Below are positions 36,491 to 44,936 of a stretch of DNA of 64,000 nt, one piece after another; within the stretch, counting starts at the first letter, position 1; every line of letters begins with the position of its first letter. Source of the stretch: Rhodococcus sp. 4CII (lineage in GTDB: Bacteria > Actinomycetota > Actinomycetes > Mycobacteriales > Mycobacteriaceae); contig NZ_JACCFE010000002.1 in assembly GCF_014256275.1 (NCBI RefSeq), forward strand, positions 5,870,001 to 5,934,000, read 5' to 3'. The translations under genes were made by a program, and so were the position numbers. The notes beneath the pieces are model-generated. The model was not told where the DNA came from. It did no database searches and was given only the letters and a program-made list of their open reading frames with translations.

Positions 36491-36654
36491 CGTTACGGCC
36501 GCTGCGGTGGGGCCGTACAGCCGTCCCCGCAGCGTGAGCGGAAGGCCGTGCCATTCGAACCTTCTCGGGCAGAACAGAATCAGACTGAGCGCAACGCTCG
36601 TCTCGCGAACGATGCTCGGGGAGGGTAACGGCTGTCGCGGAAAGGGGAACCGTC

Positions 36655-37731
36655 ATGAGCCGTCATACCGTCGTGGGACTGCACCTCGACGCCGCCGTCG
36701 TCCCACACGTGCTCGATCCGACGGATCCGGCGCGGCGAGAGGAGTTCGGGCGCAGCATCGACGAGGCGGGAATCGACTTCGTCGTTCTCGGCGGTGACCG
36801 CCCGGCCGCGGGGCACGTCACGATCGATGCGACCGTGGCCGCCACCGTCCTGGCCCGTCACACGACGTCGGTGAGTCTGGTGGCGGCCAGTGCTCCCGTC
36901 CGCGATCACCCGTTCAATCTCGCGCGCCGGCTCGGTTCGCTCGACCACGGATCCCATGGCAGGGTCGGATGGTTGATCGGCTCGGACCCGCTGTCCGCCG
37001 CGGTCGATGCCGTGTGGGTGGTCCGGAAGTTGTGGGAGAGCTGGCCCGGCGACAGCATCGTCGACGACGCCGAGCACGGCATCTTCGCGGAATCCGAGCG
37101 GATCGTCTACATCGACCATGCCGGTACGTTCTCCGTGTCGGGACCGCTGAACGTTCCCGAGCCACCGCAACGCAAACTGCCCGTGTTCTGGCGGCCCGGG
37201 AACGAGGCCGAACTGGTGGCGGCGCGGCGCACGGCGGACGCCGTGATCCTCGCGGAGGAGGACGCGGTGCGCCGGTACCGGACGCACTTCGACCCGGACG
37301 CGGCCCGCGACCAGGTGGTGCTACTCGACCTCGACCGGCCGATCCCGGCGTCGCTGCTGGGCGGGCCGCCCGACCCGGCGACGTTCTCGGGTTCCCTCGG
37401 ATTCCGCGAGTCCGTGGTCGGCCTGGCACGGGAGCGGAATCTGACCGTCGTCCAGCTCCTGCGCGAGCTGGACGGTGGTGGCGGGCACCGTGCCGTGATC
37501 GGCACCCCGCACCAGGTGGCCGACACCATCGAGGCATGGTTCCGTGCCGAGGCGGCAGACGGATTCAACCTGATGCCCGACGCTTTGCCGTCCGGACTCG
37601 ACACCTTCGTGGACGAGGTAGTGCCCCTGCTCCGTAAACGGGGGCTGTTCCGGCACGACTACGCGGAGAAGACGCTGCGCGAGCGTTTCGCGGTGCCGCT
37701 TCCCGAGCATTCCGCCGCGCGGTCGGCCTGA
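36655..37731 (+). CDS. LLM-class flavin monooxygenase, short NtaA/DszA-like form
   Basis: 358 residues behind gaaaggggaaccgtc. It keeps the family landmarks in order: HPFNLARRLGSLDHGSHGRVGWLIGS, VVRKLWESW, YIDHAGTFSVSGPLNVPEPPQ, GGGGHRAVIGTPHQVADTIEAWF and the end FVDEVVPLLRKRGLFRHDYAEKTLRERF. About 80-100 residues shorter than the usual 440-460, mostly in the N-terminal half, where the first strand and active-site loop look reduced (LLGLHLDAAVVPHVLD-like start) and the GGPGxPYTW motif is absent. Either a specialised member or one losing function. The IclR gene follows 26 bases later. Confidence 0.78.
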   Translation: MSRHTVVGLHLDAAVVPHVLDPTDPARREEFGRSIDEAGIDFVVLGGDRPAAGHVTIDATVAATVLARHTTSVSLVAASAPVRDHPFNLARRLGSLDHGSHGRVGWLIGSDPLSAAVDAVWVVRKLWESWPGDSIVDDAEHGIFAESERIVYIDHAGTFSVSGPLNVPEPPQRKLPVFWRPGNEAELVAARRTADAVILAEEDAVRRYRTHFDPDAARDQVVLLDLDRPIPASLLGGPPDPATFSGSLGFRESVVGLARERNLTVVQLLRELDGGGGHRAVIGTPHQVADTIEAWFRAEAADGFNLMPDALPSGLDTFVDEVVPLLRKRGLFRHDYAEKTLRERFAVPLPEHSAARSA

Positions 37732-37757
37732 TGTCGTTCGGACGGTGAGGAGGCGTC

Positions 37758-38486
37758 GTGAGTTCACCGCGTTCGGGGTCGCAGGCGGTGGAACGGGCGA
37801 TCGCGGTCCTCGCCTGCTTCGAGGGCGGTGCCGCCGACCTGACCCTCAGCGCACTCGCCGCCCGCACGGGATTGGCGGTCAGCACCGCGTATCGCATCGT
37901 GCAGGCCCTCGTCCGCGGTGGACTGCTCGAACGTGACGAACGGACCGACTGCTATCGGGTGGGGCCGAGCCTGATCTCGCTGGCACTGCCGTCGCTCGGG
38001 CGAATCGACGCCGAATCGTTCGCTCCGCACCTGTATTCACTCGCGGCGCGTCTGCGGCTGACAGCCAGTCTCGGGGTCGCGAAGGACGACGTCGCGGTCA
38101 CCGTGTTCTCGGCGCGCCCACCCGAACGGTTCTGCACGCATCAGCTGCCCGGGGCACGGCAACCGCTGCAGAGCAGCGCGATGGGGATGGCGATTCTGGC
38201 GTTCGGGACGGCGTTCGCACGCGGGGGTGGTGCGGTGACGACGCGCTCGGACCTCGAGCGGGTCCGGCAGGTGGGCTACGCCGCGACACTGTCGGAGAAT
38301 CGGGAGGTGCGCGCGATTGCGGTGCCCGTTCTCGACGCCGACGGACGGTCCCGCGGCGCGCTGGGTGTCCAGGCGCTCCGCCGCCGACTCACCGATGATC
38401 TGGTCCGGGAGATCGTGCCTCCGATGCGGGGCGTCGCGGCACGGATCGGTGCGGGAGCAGGTTCGGCGTTCCCCGTGTTCCGGTAG
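37758..38486 (+). CDS. IclR-family transcriptional regulator
   Basis: 242 residues from GTG 37758 (tgaggaggcgtc site). Winged helix at residues 8-66 (AVERAIAVLACFEGGAADLTLSALAARTGLAVSTAYRIVQAL, then RDERTDCYRVGPSL) and an IclR effector domain (GVAKDDVAVTVF, then SSAMGMAILAF and NREVRAIAVPVLDADGRSRGALGVQ). Lies between a flavin monooxygenase and the TauD-type gene. A palindrome just upstream of the latter is its best candidate site. Confidence 0.88.
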   Translation: MSSPRSGSQAVERAIAVLACFEGGAADLTLSALAARTGLAVSTAYRIVQALVRGGLLERDERTDCYRVGPSLISLALPSLGRIDAESFAPHLYSLAARLRLTASLGVAKDDVAVTVFSARPPERFCTHQLPGARQPLQSSAMGMAILAFGTAFARGGGAVTTRSDLERVRQVGYAATLSENREVRAIAVPVLDADGRSRGALGVQALRRRLTDDLVREIVPPMRGVAARIGAGAGSAFPVFR

Positions 38487-38502
38487 GGAAAAACTCAGGG
38501 TG

Positions 38503-38531
38503 AACCTTTTTCGCATTGTGAAAAGTAGGTT
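38503..38531. promoter_or_regulatory. Candidate IclR operator before the TauD-type gene
   Basis: An imperfect 29-base palindrome: AACCTTTTTC on the left against GAAAAGTAGGTT on the right, centred on GCATTGT, in a locally A/T-rich stretch 16 bases after the IclR stop and about 70 bases before the dioxygenase start. Position fits regulation of the dioxygenase by the adjacent IclR protein. Confidence 0.45.
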
Positions 38532-38600
38532 GTAGCAACGTGGTTCGGGATCCGATGATGATCGCGACATATCGAGTTCAGACCGACACCAGGAGTATTC

Positions 38601-39557
38601 ATGACAGTCACCACCGCCGCGCCCGCCGAGTCGGACCGCACCGCCGACACTGCGCTCGAGGTTCGTCCCGTCGCCGGGCACATCGGCGCCGAGATCTCCG
38701 GAATCGACCTCCGGAAAGAACTGGGCGACAACGAGGTAGCGCAGGTACGCGATGCACTGCACCGTTTCAAGGTCCTGTTCTTCCGCGACCAGGAGATCGG
38801 GCACGCCGAACAGATTGCATTCTCGCGGAGGTTCGGTGACGTGACGCCGTCGCATCCGTACGACGACGAAGCACCCGAGGGTTTTCCGCAGATCCTCGCC
38901 GTCGACAGCCGCAAGTACGAGAAGCGCTTCGGGCGCAAGAAGTACAGCTACGACAACAAGTGGCACACGGACGTCACCGCCCTGATCAACCCGCCGGCCG
39001 GCACGATCCTGCGCGCGCACATCGTCCCCGAGCAGGGCGGCGACACCCAGTGGACGAACCTCGTCGCCGCGTACGAGGGTCTGCCGGACTCACTGAAGGG
39101 CTTCGTCGACGGTCTCCGCGCCGAGCACCGGTTCGGCGGCCGGCACCCGCAGTGGGCCGAGGACAGTAGCTACGCCCAGAAGACGCGAGAGAACCCGCTC
39201 GTCACCGAACACCCGGTGGTCCGTGTGCACCCGGTGACGGGGGAGCGGGCACTGTTCGTGACACCCGGCTTCACCGCCAGGATCGTCGGGGTCTCGCCGT
39301 CCCAGAGCGACCGTCTGCTGGACCTGCTGTTCGCCGAGGTGACGAACCCGGCCTACACGGTGCGTTTCCGCTGGGCGCCGGGCAGCCTCGCGTTCTGGGA
39401 CAACCGCGCCACTGCCCACCTCGCGCCCACCGACCTCGACCACCTCGACGTCACCCGGGTGCTCTACCGCACCACCCTCGAGGGCGACGTCCCCGTCGGC
39501 CCCGACGGCAAGGAGTCCACGTCCATCGCCGGTGCCGCGTTCCGCGGCGAGAAGTAG
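38601..39557 (+). CDS. TauD/TfdA-family Fe(II)/2-oxoglutarate dioxygenase
   Basis: 318 residues. The metal triad His122-x-Asp124 (KWHTDVT) and His273 (ATAHLAPTD) and the 2-oxoglutarate arginine in VTRVLYRTTLEG are all present. The N-terminus LEVRPVAGHIGAEISGIDLRKEL is typical of taurine dioxygenase and alkylsulfatase (AtsK) members. It hydroxylates the carbon next to a sulfonate or sulfate, which then releases sulfite or sulfate. Taurine is not certain; alkyl sulfates or phenoxy compounds are alternatives within the family. The sulfur-gene surroundings favour an organosulfur substrate. Confidence 0.88.
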   Translation: MTVTTAAPAESDRTADTALEVRPVAGHIGAEISGIDLRKELGDNEVAQVRDALHRFKVLFFRDQEIGHAEQIAFSRRFGDVTPSHPYDDEAPEGFPQILAVDSRKYEKRFGRKKYSYDNKWHTDVTALINPPAGTILRAHIVPEQGGDTQWTNLVAAYEGLPDSLKGFVDGLRAEHRFGGRHPQWAEDSSYAQKTRENPLVTEHPVVRVHPVTGERALFVTPGFTARIVGVSPSQSDRLLDLLFAEVTNPAYTVRFRWAPGSLAFWDNRATAHLAPTDLDHLDVTRVLYRTTLEGDVPVGPDGKESTSIAGAAFRGEK

Positions 39558-39611
39558 GCGGCTCCGCGCCCGTGAGAGGTTAGGGATTCTCCGGACTCGC
39601 TGACCACTCAC
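39557..39611. repeat. Intergenic palindromic repeat, class C
   Basis: Head GGCGGCTCCGCGCCCGTG, then GTGAGAGGT (39572-39580) against ACCACTCAC (39603-39611), with one mismatch and a long interior. The stop of the convergent alpha/beta hydrolase (39608-39610) lies in the right arm. Confidence 0.6.
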
Positions 39612-40453
39612 AGGCTGTGCAGGGCCCGACGGACTGCATCGGCGAAGGTCGTGGAGTCGTGGATCAGCCACCCGTGCCCGCCGGTCACGGTGAGGACGGG
39701 CGGATTGCGCAGTGCCTTCCGCAGCGATTCGAAGCTGGCGGGGGGAATCATCCGGTCGCCGCGACCCCAGACGAGGGACACCGGGAGTCCGCGGTCGGCG
39801 AGGACGCCGAGTTCGTGGCGCAGGTCTGCCCGTCTCGCCAGGTGCGCGATGCGCCAGACCGCGCCCGGATCCCGCACCGTGTTGGGCAGGAAACCGTTGA
39901 ACAGCGACGCCGCCGTGTGGGCGAGGGAGCGGATCGACAGCGCCTCACCCAGCATCGACGCGCCCCAGTCCCACAGCGGTCGCTCCTCGATGGGCCGGGT
40001 TCCCCAGCCGTCGGGCGACCAGGCGCCGCCGCCGACGGAGTTGACGAGAACCAGGCGTGCGACCCGGTCCGGAAGGTCGTGGGCGGCCTGAATGGCGACG
40101 CCCCCGCCGAAGGAGTGGCCGACGAGGGTGACCGGTTCGTCGATCCCCTCGTCGTCGAGGAACCGTCCCAGCCAGGCCGCGTAGCCGGCGAAGTTCCGGG
40201 ACTCGGGTGGATGGTCCGGGGTTCCGCCGAACCCGGGAAGCGTCGGGGTGAGGACGCGGTGCCCCTGCTGGGTGAGCATCGACAGGCTGCGGCCGTACAC
40301 CCGCGGGGTGAGTCCCCAACCGTGGAGGAAGACGACCGGCGAACCGTGCCCGACGACGGTGAGCGCTGGGACGTCCGGGCTTGCGGGTTCCCCGAAGATC
40401 TCGGGTTCTGAATTCTGGGTGAGTGACACGCACACAGCGTGGACGACGCGCAT
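39608..40453 (-). CDS. Alpha/beta hydrolase
   Basis: Up to 281 residues from ATG 40453; GTG codons within the first ten residues are possible alternative starts. Classical features are HGWG oxyanion region (VVFLHGWGLTPRVYGR), nucleophile elbow GHSFGG, acid Asp in WGRGDRMIPPASF and His in GGHGWLIHD. It resembles MhpC/epoxide-hydrolase-like esterases; the substrate is unknown. It is convergent with the TauD gene and divergent from the NlpC/P60 gene. Confidence 0.85.
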   Translation of the reverse strand: MRVVHAVCVSLTQNSEPEIFGEPASPDVPALTVVGHGSPVVFLHGWGLTPRVYGRSLSMLTQQGHRVLTPTLPGFGGTPDHPPESRNFAGYAAWLGRFLDDEGIDEPVTLVGHSFGGGVAIQAAHDLPDRVARLVLVNSVGGGAWSPDGWGTRPIEERPLWDWGASMLGEALSIRSLAHTAASLFNGFLPNTVRDPGAVWRIAHLARRADLRHELGVLADRGLPVSLVWGRGDRMIPPASFESLRKALRNPPVLTVTGGHGWLIHDSTTFADAVRRALHSL

Positions 40454-40507
40454 GCCGTCGGGAACGGGCCGAATTGCCCGAAGGCATACCTGTTTCTTAT
40501 ATTTGAT

Positions 40508-40523
40508 GACTGACCGGTCGGTT
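40508..40523. promoter_or_regulatory. TetR-type palindrome in the NlpC/P60 promoter region
   Basis: GACTGACCGGTCGGTT is nearly symmetrical about its centre and has the form of many TetR-family operators (GACCGxxCGGTC). It lies in the A/T-richer 226-base divergent interval between the alpha/beta hydrolase and the NlpC/P60 gene, about 160 bases from the latter's start. No TetR gene is in the window, so the regulator would be encoded elsewhere. Confidence 0.35.
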
Positions 40524-40679
40524 CGATATCCGATCGTTATATACCTGGATTGCGAAAATAGGTATGTATATGGGCCATTCGGCCGTTGTCCGCTGAGTCC
40601 GTAACCGAGATGTTATCTAACGTCTCGTCCGAAGGGCACGATGCCGCCGGACATCGAATGAATCGAAGGACTCACCTCA

Positions 40680-41279
40680 ATGGCCAAGCATAGATTGCGT
40701 CGGGGCAATCGTCTGCAGTTTTCGACCGGCGGTCTTCTGATCGCCGCCGGTGTGGGAGCGGGAGCGTTCTTGCTTCCTGTTGCTCCCGCTGCAGCGGAGC
40801 CGATCACGATCCCAGGGATTGGGACGTTCGAGGTACCGGGTGTACCGCCGGTACCGCCAGTGCCGTCGGCACCGAACCCGGGACCCCTCCCGGGTCCCCT
40901 TCCGGGACCGCTGCCGGCGCCGCCGGCGATGCCGTCCACCCACGGTGCGCAGGCTCTCGCGGCCGCGGAGTCGAAGATCGGCTCGCCCTACGTCTGGGGT
41001 GCGACCGGTCCGAATGCCTTCGACTGCTCGGGGCTCGTCCAGTGGGCGTACAAGCAGGCAGGCGTCTCGCTGCCACGTACCACCTACGACCAGGTGAACG
41101 GCGGATCGCCCGTGGACAAGGGAAGCCTGCAGCCCGGCGACCTCGTCCTGTTCAACGGAGCGGAACATGTCGGGCTCTACGCCGGACACGGCACGGTCGT
41201 TCACGCGTCGACCGCCGGACAGCCGGTGAAGGAAGCACCACTCGATTCGATGCCGTTCTACGCGGCGCGCCGATACTGA
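40680..41279 (+). CDS. Secreted NlpC/P60 peptidoglycan endopeptidase
   Basis: 199 residues. A signal peptide (to about residue 39, APAAAEP) precedes a Pro-rich linker with PGPLPGPLPGPLP repeats, then the NlpC/P60 papain-like domain: Cys116 in FDCSGLVQWAYKQAG, His163 in AEHVGLYAGHGTVVHAS. These enzymes cut the D-iGlu-meso-DAP bond in stem peptides, as RipA/RipB/RipD do in mycobacteria. It is a minimal, single-domain version with no visible wall-binding repeats. A leader of about 60 A/T-rich bases lies upstream. Confidence 0.88.
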   Translation: MAKHRLRRGNRLQFSTGGLLIAAGVGAGAFLLPVAPAAAEPITIPGIGTFEVPGVPPVPPVPSAPNPGPLPGPLPGPLPAPPAMPSTHGAQALAAAESKIGSPYVWGATGPNAFDCSGLVQWAYKQAGVSLPRTTYDQVNGGSPVDKGSLQPGDLVLFNGAEHVGLYAGHGTVVHASTAGQPVKEAPLDSMPFYAARRY

Positions 41280-41338
41280 GGCGGCTTCGCCGCCCGTGCG
41301 CCTTTCTGGTAGTCAGCGCTACCAAAAAGGCGCACGGG
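41280..41338. repeat. Intergenic palindromic repeat, class A
   Basis: Head GGCGGCTTCGCCGCCCGTG, then CCCGTGCGCCTTTCTGGT (41293-41310) against ACCAAAAAGGCGCACGGG (41321-41338), 17 of 18 paired. The left arm and head are identical over about 31 bases to the copy at 20.5 kb. It lies between the convergent NlpC/P60 and GMC genes. Confidence 0.8.
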
Positions 41339-41350
41339 GCGCGGAGCGCC

Positions 41351-42940
41351 CTACGAGTTCCGGATCAGATCCGACGCCCGCTCACCGATGAGGACGCAGG
41401 GTGCGTGGGTGTGCCCGCGGATGATGGCGGGCATGATCGACGCGTCCGCGACTCTCAGGTTGTCGACCCCACGCACTTTCAGGTCGGGGGTGACGACGCT
41501 GGCGTCGTCGGTGCCCATTCGGCACGTTCCGACCGGGTGGTAGAGCGTGTGCGCGTTCTCTTCGAGCGCGCGGTCGAGAATCTCGTCGAGGGGAGTGCTC
41601 GGCTCGACGGCCGGTCGAATCAGGTTGCCGAGCTTCGACTTCAGTGCCGGCGCCGACGCGAAAGCGTCGCACTGCCGCAGCCCCTCGATCATCGCCCGCC
41701 GGTCCTCCCCGTCGCTGTCGCTGAGGTAGCGGGGATCGATGATCGGTTTGGCGAGGGGATCGGCCGATCGCAGTGAGATCTCCCCGTTGCTCCGCGGTTT
41801 GAGGAGGATGGTACCGAGCACCGCGGCGTGACTGGTCGCCGGGATGAGTCCCTCGTCGAAGAACGGCGCGGGGCCGAAGATCATCTCCAGGTCGGGCAGC
41901 GTCAGATCGTCCCGACTGCGGGTGAAGCCGTACGCCTCACCGACATTCGAGGTGAGCATGCCGCGGCGTCGGGTCAGGTAGTTGAGCAGTTCGGGGATCT
42001 TCTCCGCCGCGTACAGCGAGTCCGAGTCGACGCTGTAGCCGAGGAACGACACCAGGTGATCGAGCAGGTTCTTCCCGACCTCCGGCCGGTGCTGCTGCAC
42101 CGCGATGCCGTGCTGCCGCAGTTGCTGTTCGTCGCCGATGCCCGACAGCATGAGGAGTTGCGGGGTGTTGATGGCCCCGCCGGCGAGGATCACTTCCTTC
42201 GCGGCGCGCACTGTGTGCCGGGCGCTGTCCTTCTCGTATTCGACGCCGACCGCGGCGGAGCCCTCGAAGAGGACGCGGGTGGCCTGGGCGCCGGTGAGGA
42301 CGGTCAGGTTCTTGCGTTTGAGGGCGGGCCGGAGGTACGCGTCGGCGGTGCTCCACCGGGCTCCCCGCTTCTGGGTGACCATGGTCTGCGAGAAGCCCTC
42401 GGGCCGACTCGTGTTCGCTCGCTCGACGGGGTACCCGACCTCTCCCGCAGCGTCGAGGAACGACCCGGTCAGCGCCCGGGGGCTCCGCTGGTGCGAGACG
42501 ACGATCGGACCGCCGGTGCCGCTGTCGCCGGCGGCCGCGTCCTGCACGTTCTCGATGCGGCGGAAGTATTTGACCACTTCCTTGAACGACCAGGAGTCGT
42601 CGGTGAGTTCGGCCCATTCGTCGTAGTCGGCGGCGAATCCGCGCACCCACATCATGGCGTTCATCGACGACGAGCCGCCGAGCATCTTGCCGCGCGGCCA
42701 GTAGATCTTGCGGCCGCCGAGTCCGGGTTGCGGCTCCGTCAGGTAGTCCCAATCCGACGCACTGCGGAACAGTTTCGAGAATGCCGCGGGAATGTGCGCG
42801 AACTTGTCCTTGTCCTCACCCCCGGCCTCGAGGACGACGACCTGGCTGCCGGAGTCGGCGCTGAGCCGATCGGCGAGTACCGCGCCCGCCGAACCCGACC
42901 CCACGATCACGTAGTCGGCCACTGACAGTTCCTGATTCAT
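41351..42940 (-). CDS. GMC-family FAD alcohol dehydrogenase/oxidase (choline dehydrogenase-like)
   Basis: 529 residues. N-terminal FAD motif DYVIVGSGSAGAVLADRLS, GMC signature 1 (YWPRGKMLGGSSSMNAMMWVRG), signature 2 (EVILAGGAINTPQLLMLSGIG) and the C-terminal catalytic-His segment (HPVGTCRMGTDDASVVTPDLKVRG, with a second His in IIRGHTHAPCVLIGE). It oxidises a primary alcohol to an aldehyde. The aldehyde dehydrogenase 47 bases upstream in the same direction would take it to the acid. Choline is only one possibility; polyethoxylated or aliphatic alcohols are used by relatives. Confidence 0.9.
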   Translation of the reverse strand: MNQELSVADYVIVGSGSAGAVLADRLSADSGSQVVVLEAGGEDKDKFAHIPAAFSKLFRSASDWDYLTEPQPGLGGRKIYWPRGKMLGGSSSMNAMMWVRGFAADYDEWAELTDDSWSFKEVVKYFRRIENVQDAAAGDSGTGGPIVVSHQRSPRALTGSFLDAAGEVGYPVERANTSRPEGFSQTMVTQKRGARWSTADAYLRPALKRKNLTVLTGAQATRVLFEGSAAVGVEYEKDSARHTVRAAKEVILAGGAINTPQLLMLSGIGDEQQLRQHGIAVQQHRPEVGKNLLDHLVSFLGYSVDSDSLYAAEKIPELLNYLTRRRGMLTSNVGEAYGFTRSRDDLTLPDLEMIFGPAPFFDEGLIPATSHAAVLGTILLKPRSNGEISLRSADPLAKPIIDPRYLSDSDGEDRRAMIEGLRQCDAFASAPALKSKLGNLIRPAVEPSTPLDEILDRALEENAHTLYHPVGTCRMGTDDASVVTPDLKVRGVDNLRVADASIMPAIIRGHTHAPCVLIGERASDLIRNS

Positions 42941-42987
42941 CGGTCATCTCCACTTCGACGGGGGGAGGGATCGGGGACGCACTGCCC

Positions 42988-44733
42988 TCATCCGCGCAGC
43001 GCGGACGCGAAGATCGCCGGGAGCCGGGTCCACGAGGGTGCACCGGCAAATCCTGTCAGCAATCGGCCCGTCGTGGCAGCGGTTCGGTTGGTCACGAACC
43101 ACGGGGGTTTGGGGGAGATGGACATCTCGCGGTTGAGGATCGACCGCGGCGACGGACGGAACGGGCCGCGGACGACGGTGCGCTCCGGCCGGTCGATGAG
43201 CAGCGCGTTGTGGACCACGCCGATGCCGCTCTGGACGTCGTTCAGGGTGTGACCGGGGAAGGCGCCCCACGTGGCGGTGGCGGTGAGGTACCCGACCCCG
43301 GTCCACGCGTTGACCGCGATGGTCCCGTACCGGAGGCTCTCGAGCAGCGAGTCGAACTCGGCGCCCATCGCCTGGATGGTCTTCGGCGCGGCGACGATGT
43401 TGACGCCGAGGGTGCCGATGAAGTCCTCGTTCACGAGGTCGGCGGCGTGTTCCGCGAACGCGGAGCCGCCGTGCGGCAGGTCGATCACACCGAGCACCGG
43501 TGCGAAGTATTCGGTCTGCAGCAGGGGCGCGTAGTCGCCGGGTTCGAGATCGGTGACCAGGAGGCGTCCGCCGTTCCGGCCGAGGTGCGCCGCGGTGGGG
43601 AACGAGGCGGTGGCGCCGGCGACCCGGGCATCGCTGCCGGGGTAGTACGCGGCGCGTTCCGGCGCCCGGTCCAGGGCCTCCCGCAACGCCGCCACGAATT
43701 CGTCGCGCTGCTTCCACTCGGCCGACACGACGACGGCCTGTGCGGCGACACAGTTGTAGCCGCCGTTGTGGAGTCGTTGCGTCGCAATATGTTCGGCCTG
43801 GAATTTGATGTCGGCACTGCTCCAGTCGCCGGGCAGGACGATGGTGGGGGAGACGCCCCCGAGTTCGCTGGAGATGGCCTTGCCGAGAATGGGCTCGTTC
43901 GCCGTCTTGCGACGCGCACCCTCGTCGCCGGTCCCGAACACGATCGCGTCGTGTGTGAGGGCGCTGCCGGTCATGTGCACGTGGTCGACGAGGTCGTGGT
44001 GCACCAGATACGTCCCGACCTCGGCGCCGCCGGTGAGCAACCGGACCGCGCCGATCGCGACGAGTGGTTCCAGGACCCGTGCCAGGACGGGCAGCAGGCG
44101 GTCGGTGACGGGATTGAGCTTGAGGGCGACGACGCGGTTGTGCGCGAACAGTTCGTACAGGGTGTCGAGTGGGGCGATCGAGGTGATGTTGCCGGCCCCC
44201 AGCACCACGCCGATGCCCTGGGTCCGCGACGGGTCGCGCTGGGCGAGGCCGGCGTCGCGCTGTGCCGTCGCACGATCGATTCCCGGTTGCAGCCACACGT
44301 CCGCGCTGAATCCGTTGAGGAGCAGCTTGTCGAAGATGTTCAGGGGCAGCACCTTGACGGTGGTGCGACCACCGGGCGCCGTGCCGAACGCGGCGCCCTC
44401 CAGGGGACTTTGCCCCGCTTCGAGTTTCGCGAGGCTGGCCGACAGCGCTGCGGTGCCGGTGGCCAGCGGGTACGGTCCGGACATCCATTCTTCGCCGACC
44501 AGCGGCGACTTCGGGTCCAGCCCCTTGATCGCGACCGCGGCGTCGACCCAGTCGGCCGCGTGCTGCACGGTGAGGTCGTGCACCTTGTCGAGGAGTTTGC
44601 GGCGGTCGGCGAGGGAGAGGCCGGCCCACGTCTTCTCCCCCTCGGACAGGGCGGCGAGGGCCGCGTCGACGTCCGGGTACAACGAGGTGGCGCCGGGGGT
44701 GTTGGAGGTGGCCTCGGGTTCTGTAGTGCTCAC
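42988..44733 (-). CDS. Aldehyde dehydrogenase with C-terminal extension
   Basis: 581 residues from GTG 44733 (gagcggagctg site). ALDH features: Asn/Gly-rich NAD site (GVVLGAGNITSIAPLD), Glu in SSELGGVSPTIVLPGDW, catalytic Cys in GGYNCVAAQAVVV, and the C-terminal AVNAWTGVGYLTATATWGAFPG. The usual ALDH is about 480-500 residues; the extra roughly 80 residues at the end (RPERTVVRGPFRPSPRSILNREMSISPKPPWFV...) are basic and unassigned. It oxidises the aldehyde formed by the GMC enzyme. Transcribed away from the PucR regulator. Confidence 0.88.
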   Translation of the reverse strand: MSTTEPEATSNTPGATSLYPDVDAALAALSEGEKTWAGLSLADRRKLLDKVHDLTVQHAADWVDAAVAIKGLDPKSPLVGEEWMSGPYPLATGTAALSASLAKLEAGQSPLEGAAFGTAPGGRTTVKVLPLNIFDKLLLNGFSADVWLQPGIDRATAQRDAGLAQRDPSRTQGIGVVLGAGNITSIAPLDTLYELFAHNRVVALKLNPVTDRLLPVLARVLEPLVAIGAVRLLTGGAEVGTYLVHHDLVDHVHMTGSALTHDAIVFGTGDEGARRKTANEPILGKAISSELGGVSPTIVLPGDWSSADIKFQAEHIATQRLHNGGYNCVAAQAVVVSAEWKQRDEFVAALREALDRAPERAAYYPGSDARVAGATASFPTAAHLGRNGGRLLVTDLEPGDYAPLLQTEYFAPVLGVIDLPHGGSAFAEHAADLVNEDFIGTLGVNIVAAPKTIQAMGAEFDSLLESLRYGTIAVNAWTGVGYLTATATWGAFPGHTLNDVQSGIGVVHNALLIDRPERTVVRGPFRPSPRSILNREMSISPKPPWFVTNRTAATTGRLLTGFAGAPSWTRLPAIFASALRG

Positions 44734-44840
44734 GGTGGACAGCTCCGCTCGGGTCGGGTCGAATGCAGGTAGGACTGCGCCACGGAACGAGACGAACACT
44801 GTGGCGTAGAACACTGATTCTCGTCCTGTTCCGTGCGCCC

Positions 44841-44907
44841 ACGCCATAGGCCGCGGCTGTCAATCCCGTCGCGGGCGCTATGCCGTCGCACAAAACGGCT
44901 ATGGCGT
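44841..44907. promoter_or_regulatory. Inverted half-sites in the ALDH/PucR divergent promoter
   Basis: ACGCCATAG (44841-44849) is matched by its inverse CTATGGCGT (44899-44907), and a related CTATGCCGT lies between them (44878-44886). They lie in the 203-base divergent interval and are candidate sites for the PucR-type activator. Confidence 0.4.
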
Positions 44908-44936
44908 CGACTACCCCGCGTCGATATTCTTGCCGG

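Noticed and set aside
36085..36537. 150-codon plus-strand frame after the GNAT gene
   Set aside because: It runs antisense to the recognisable MetI and monooxygenase relics and has no motif or ribosome site.
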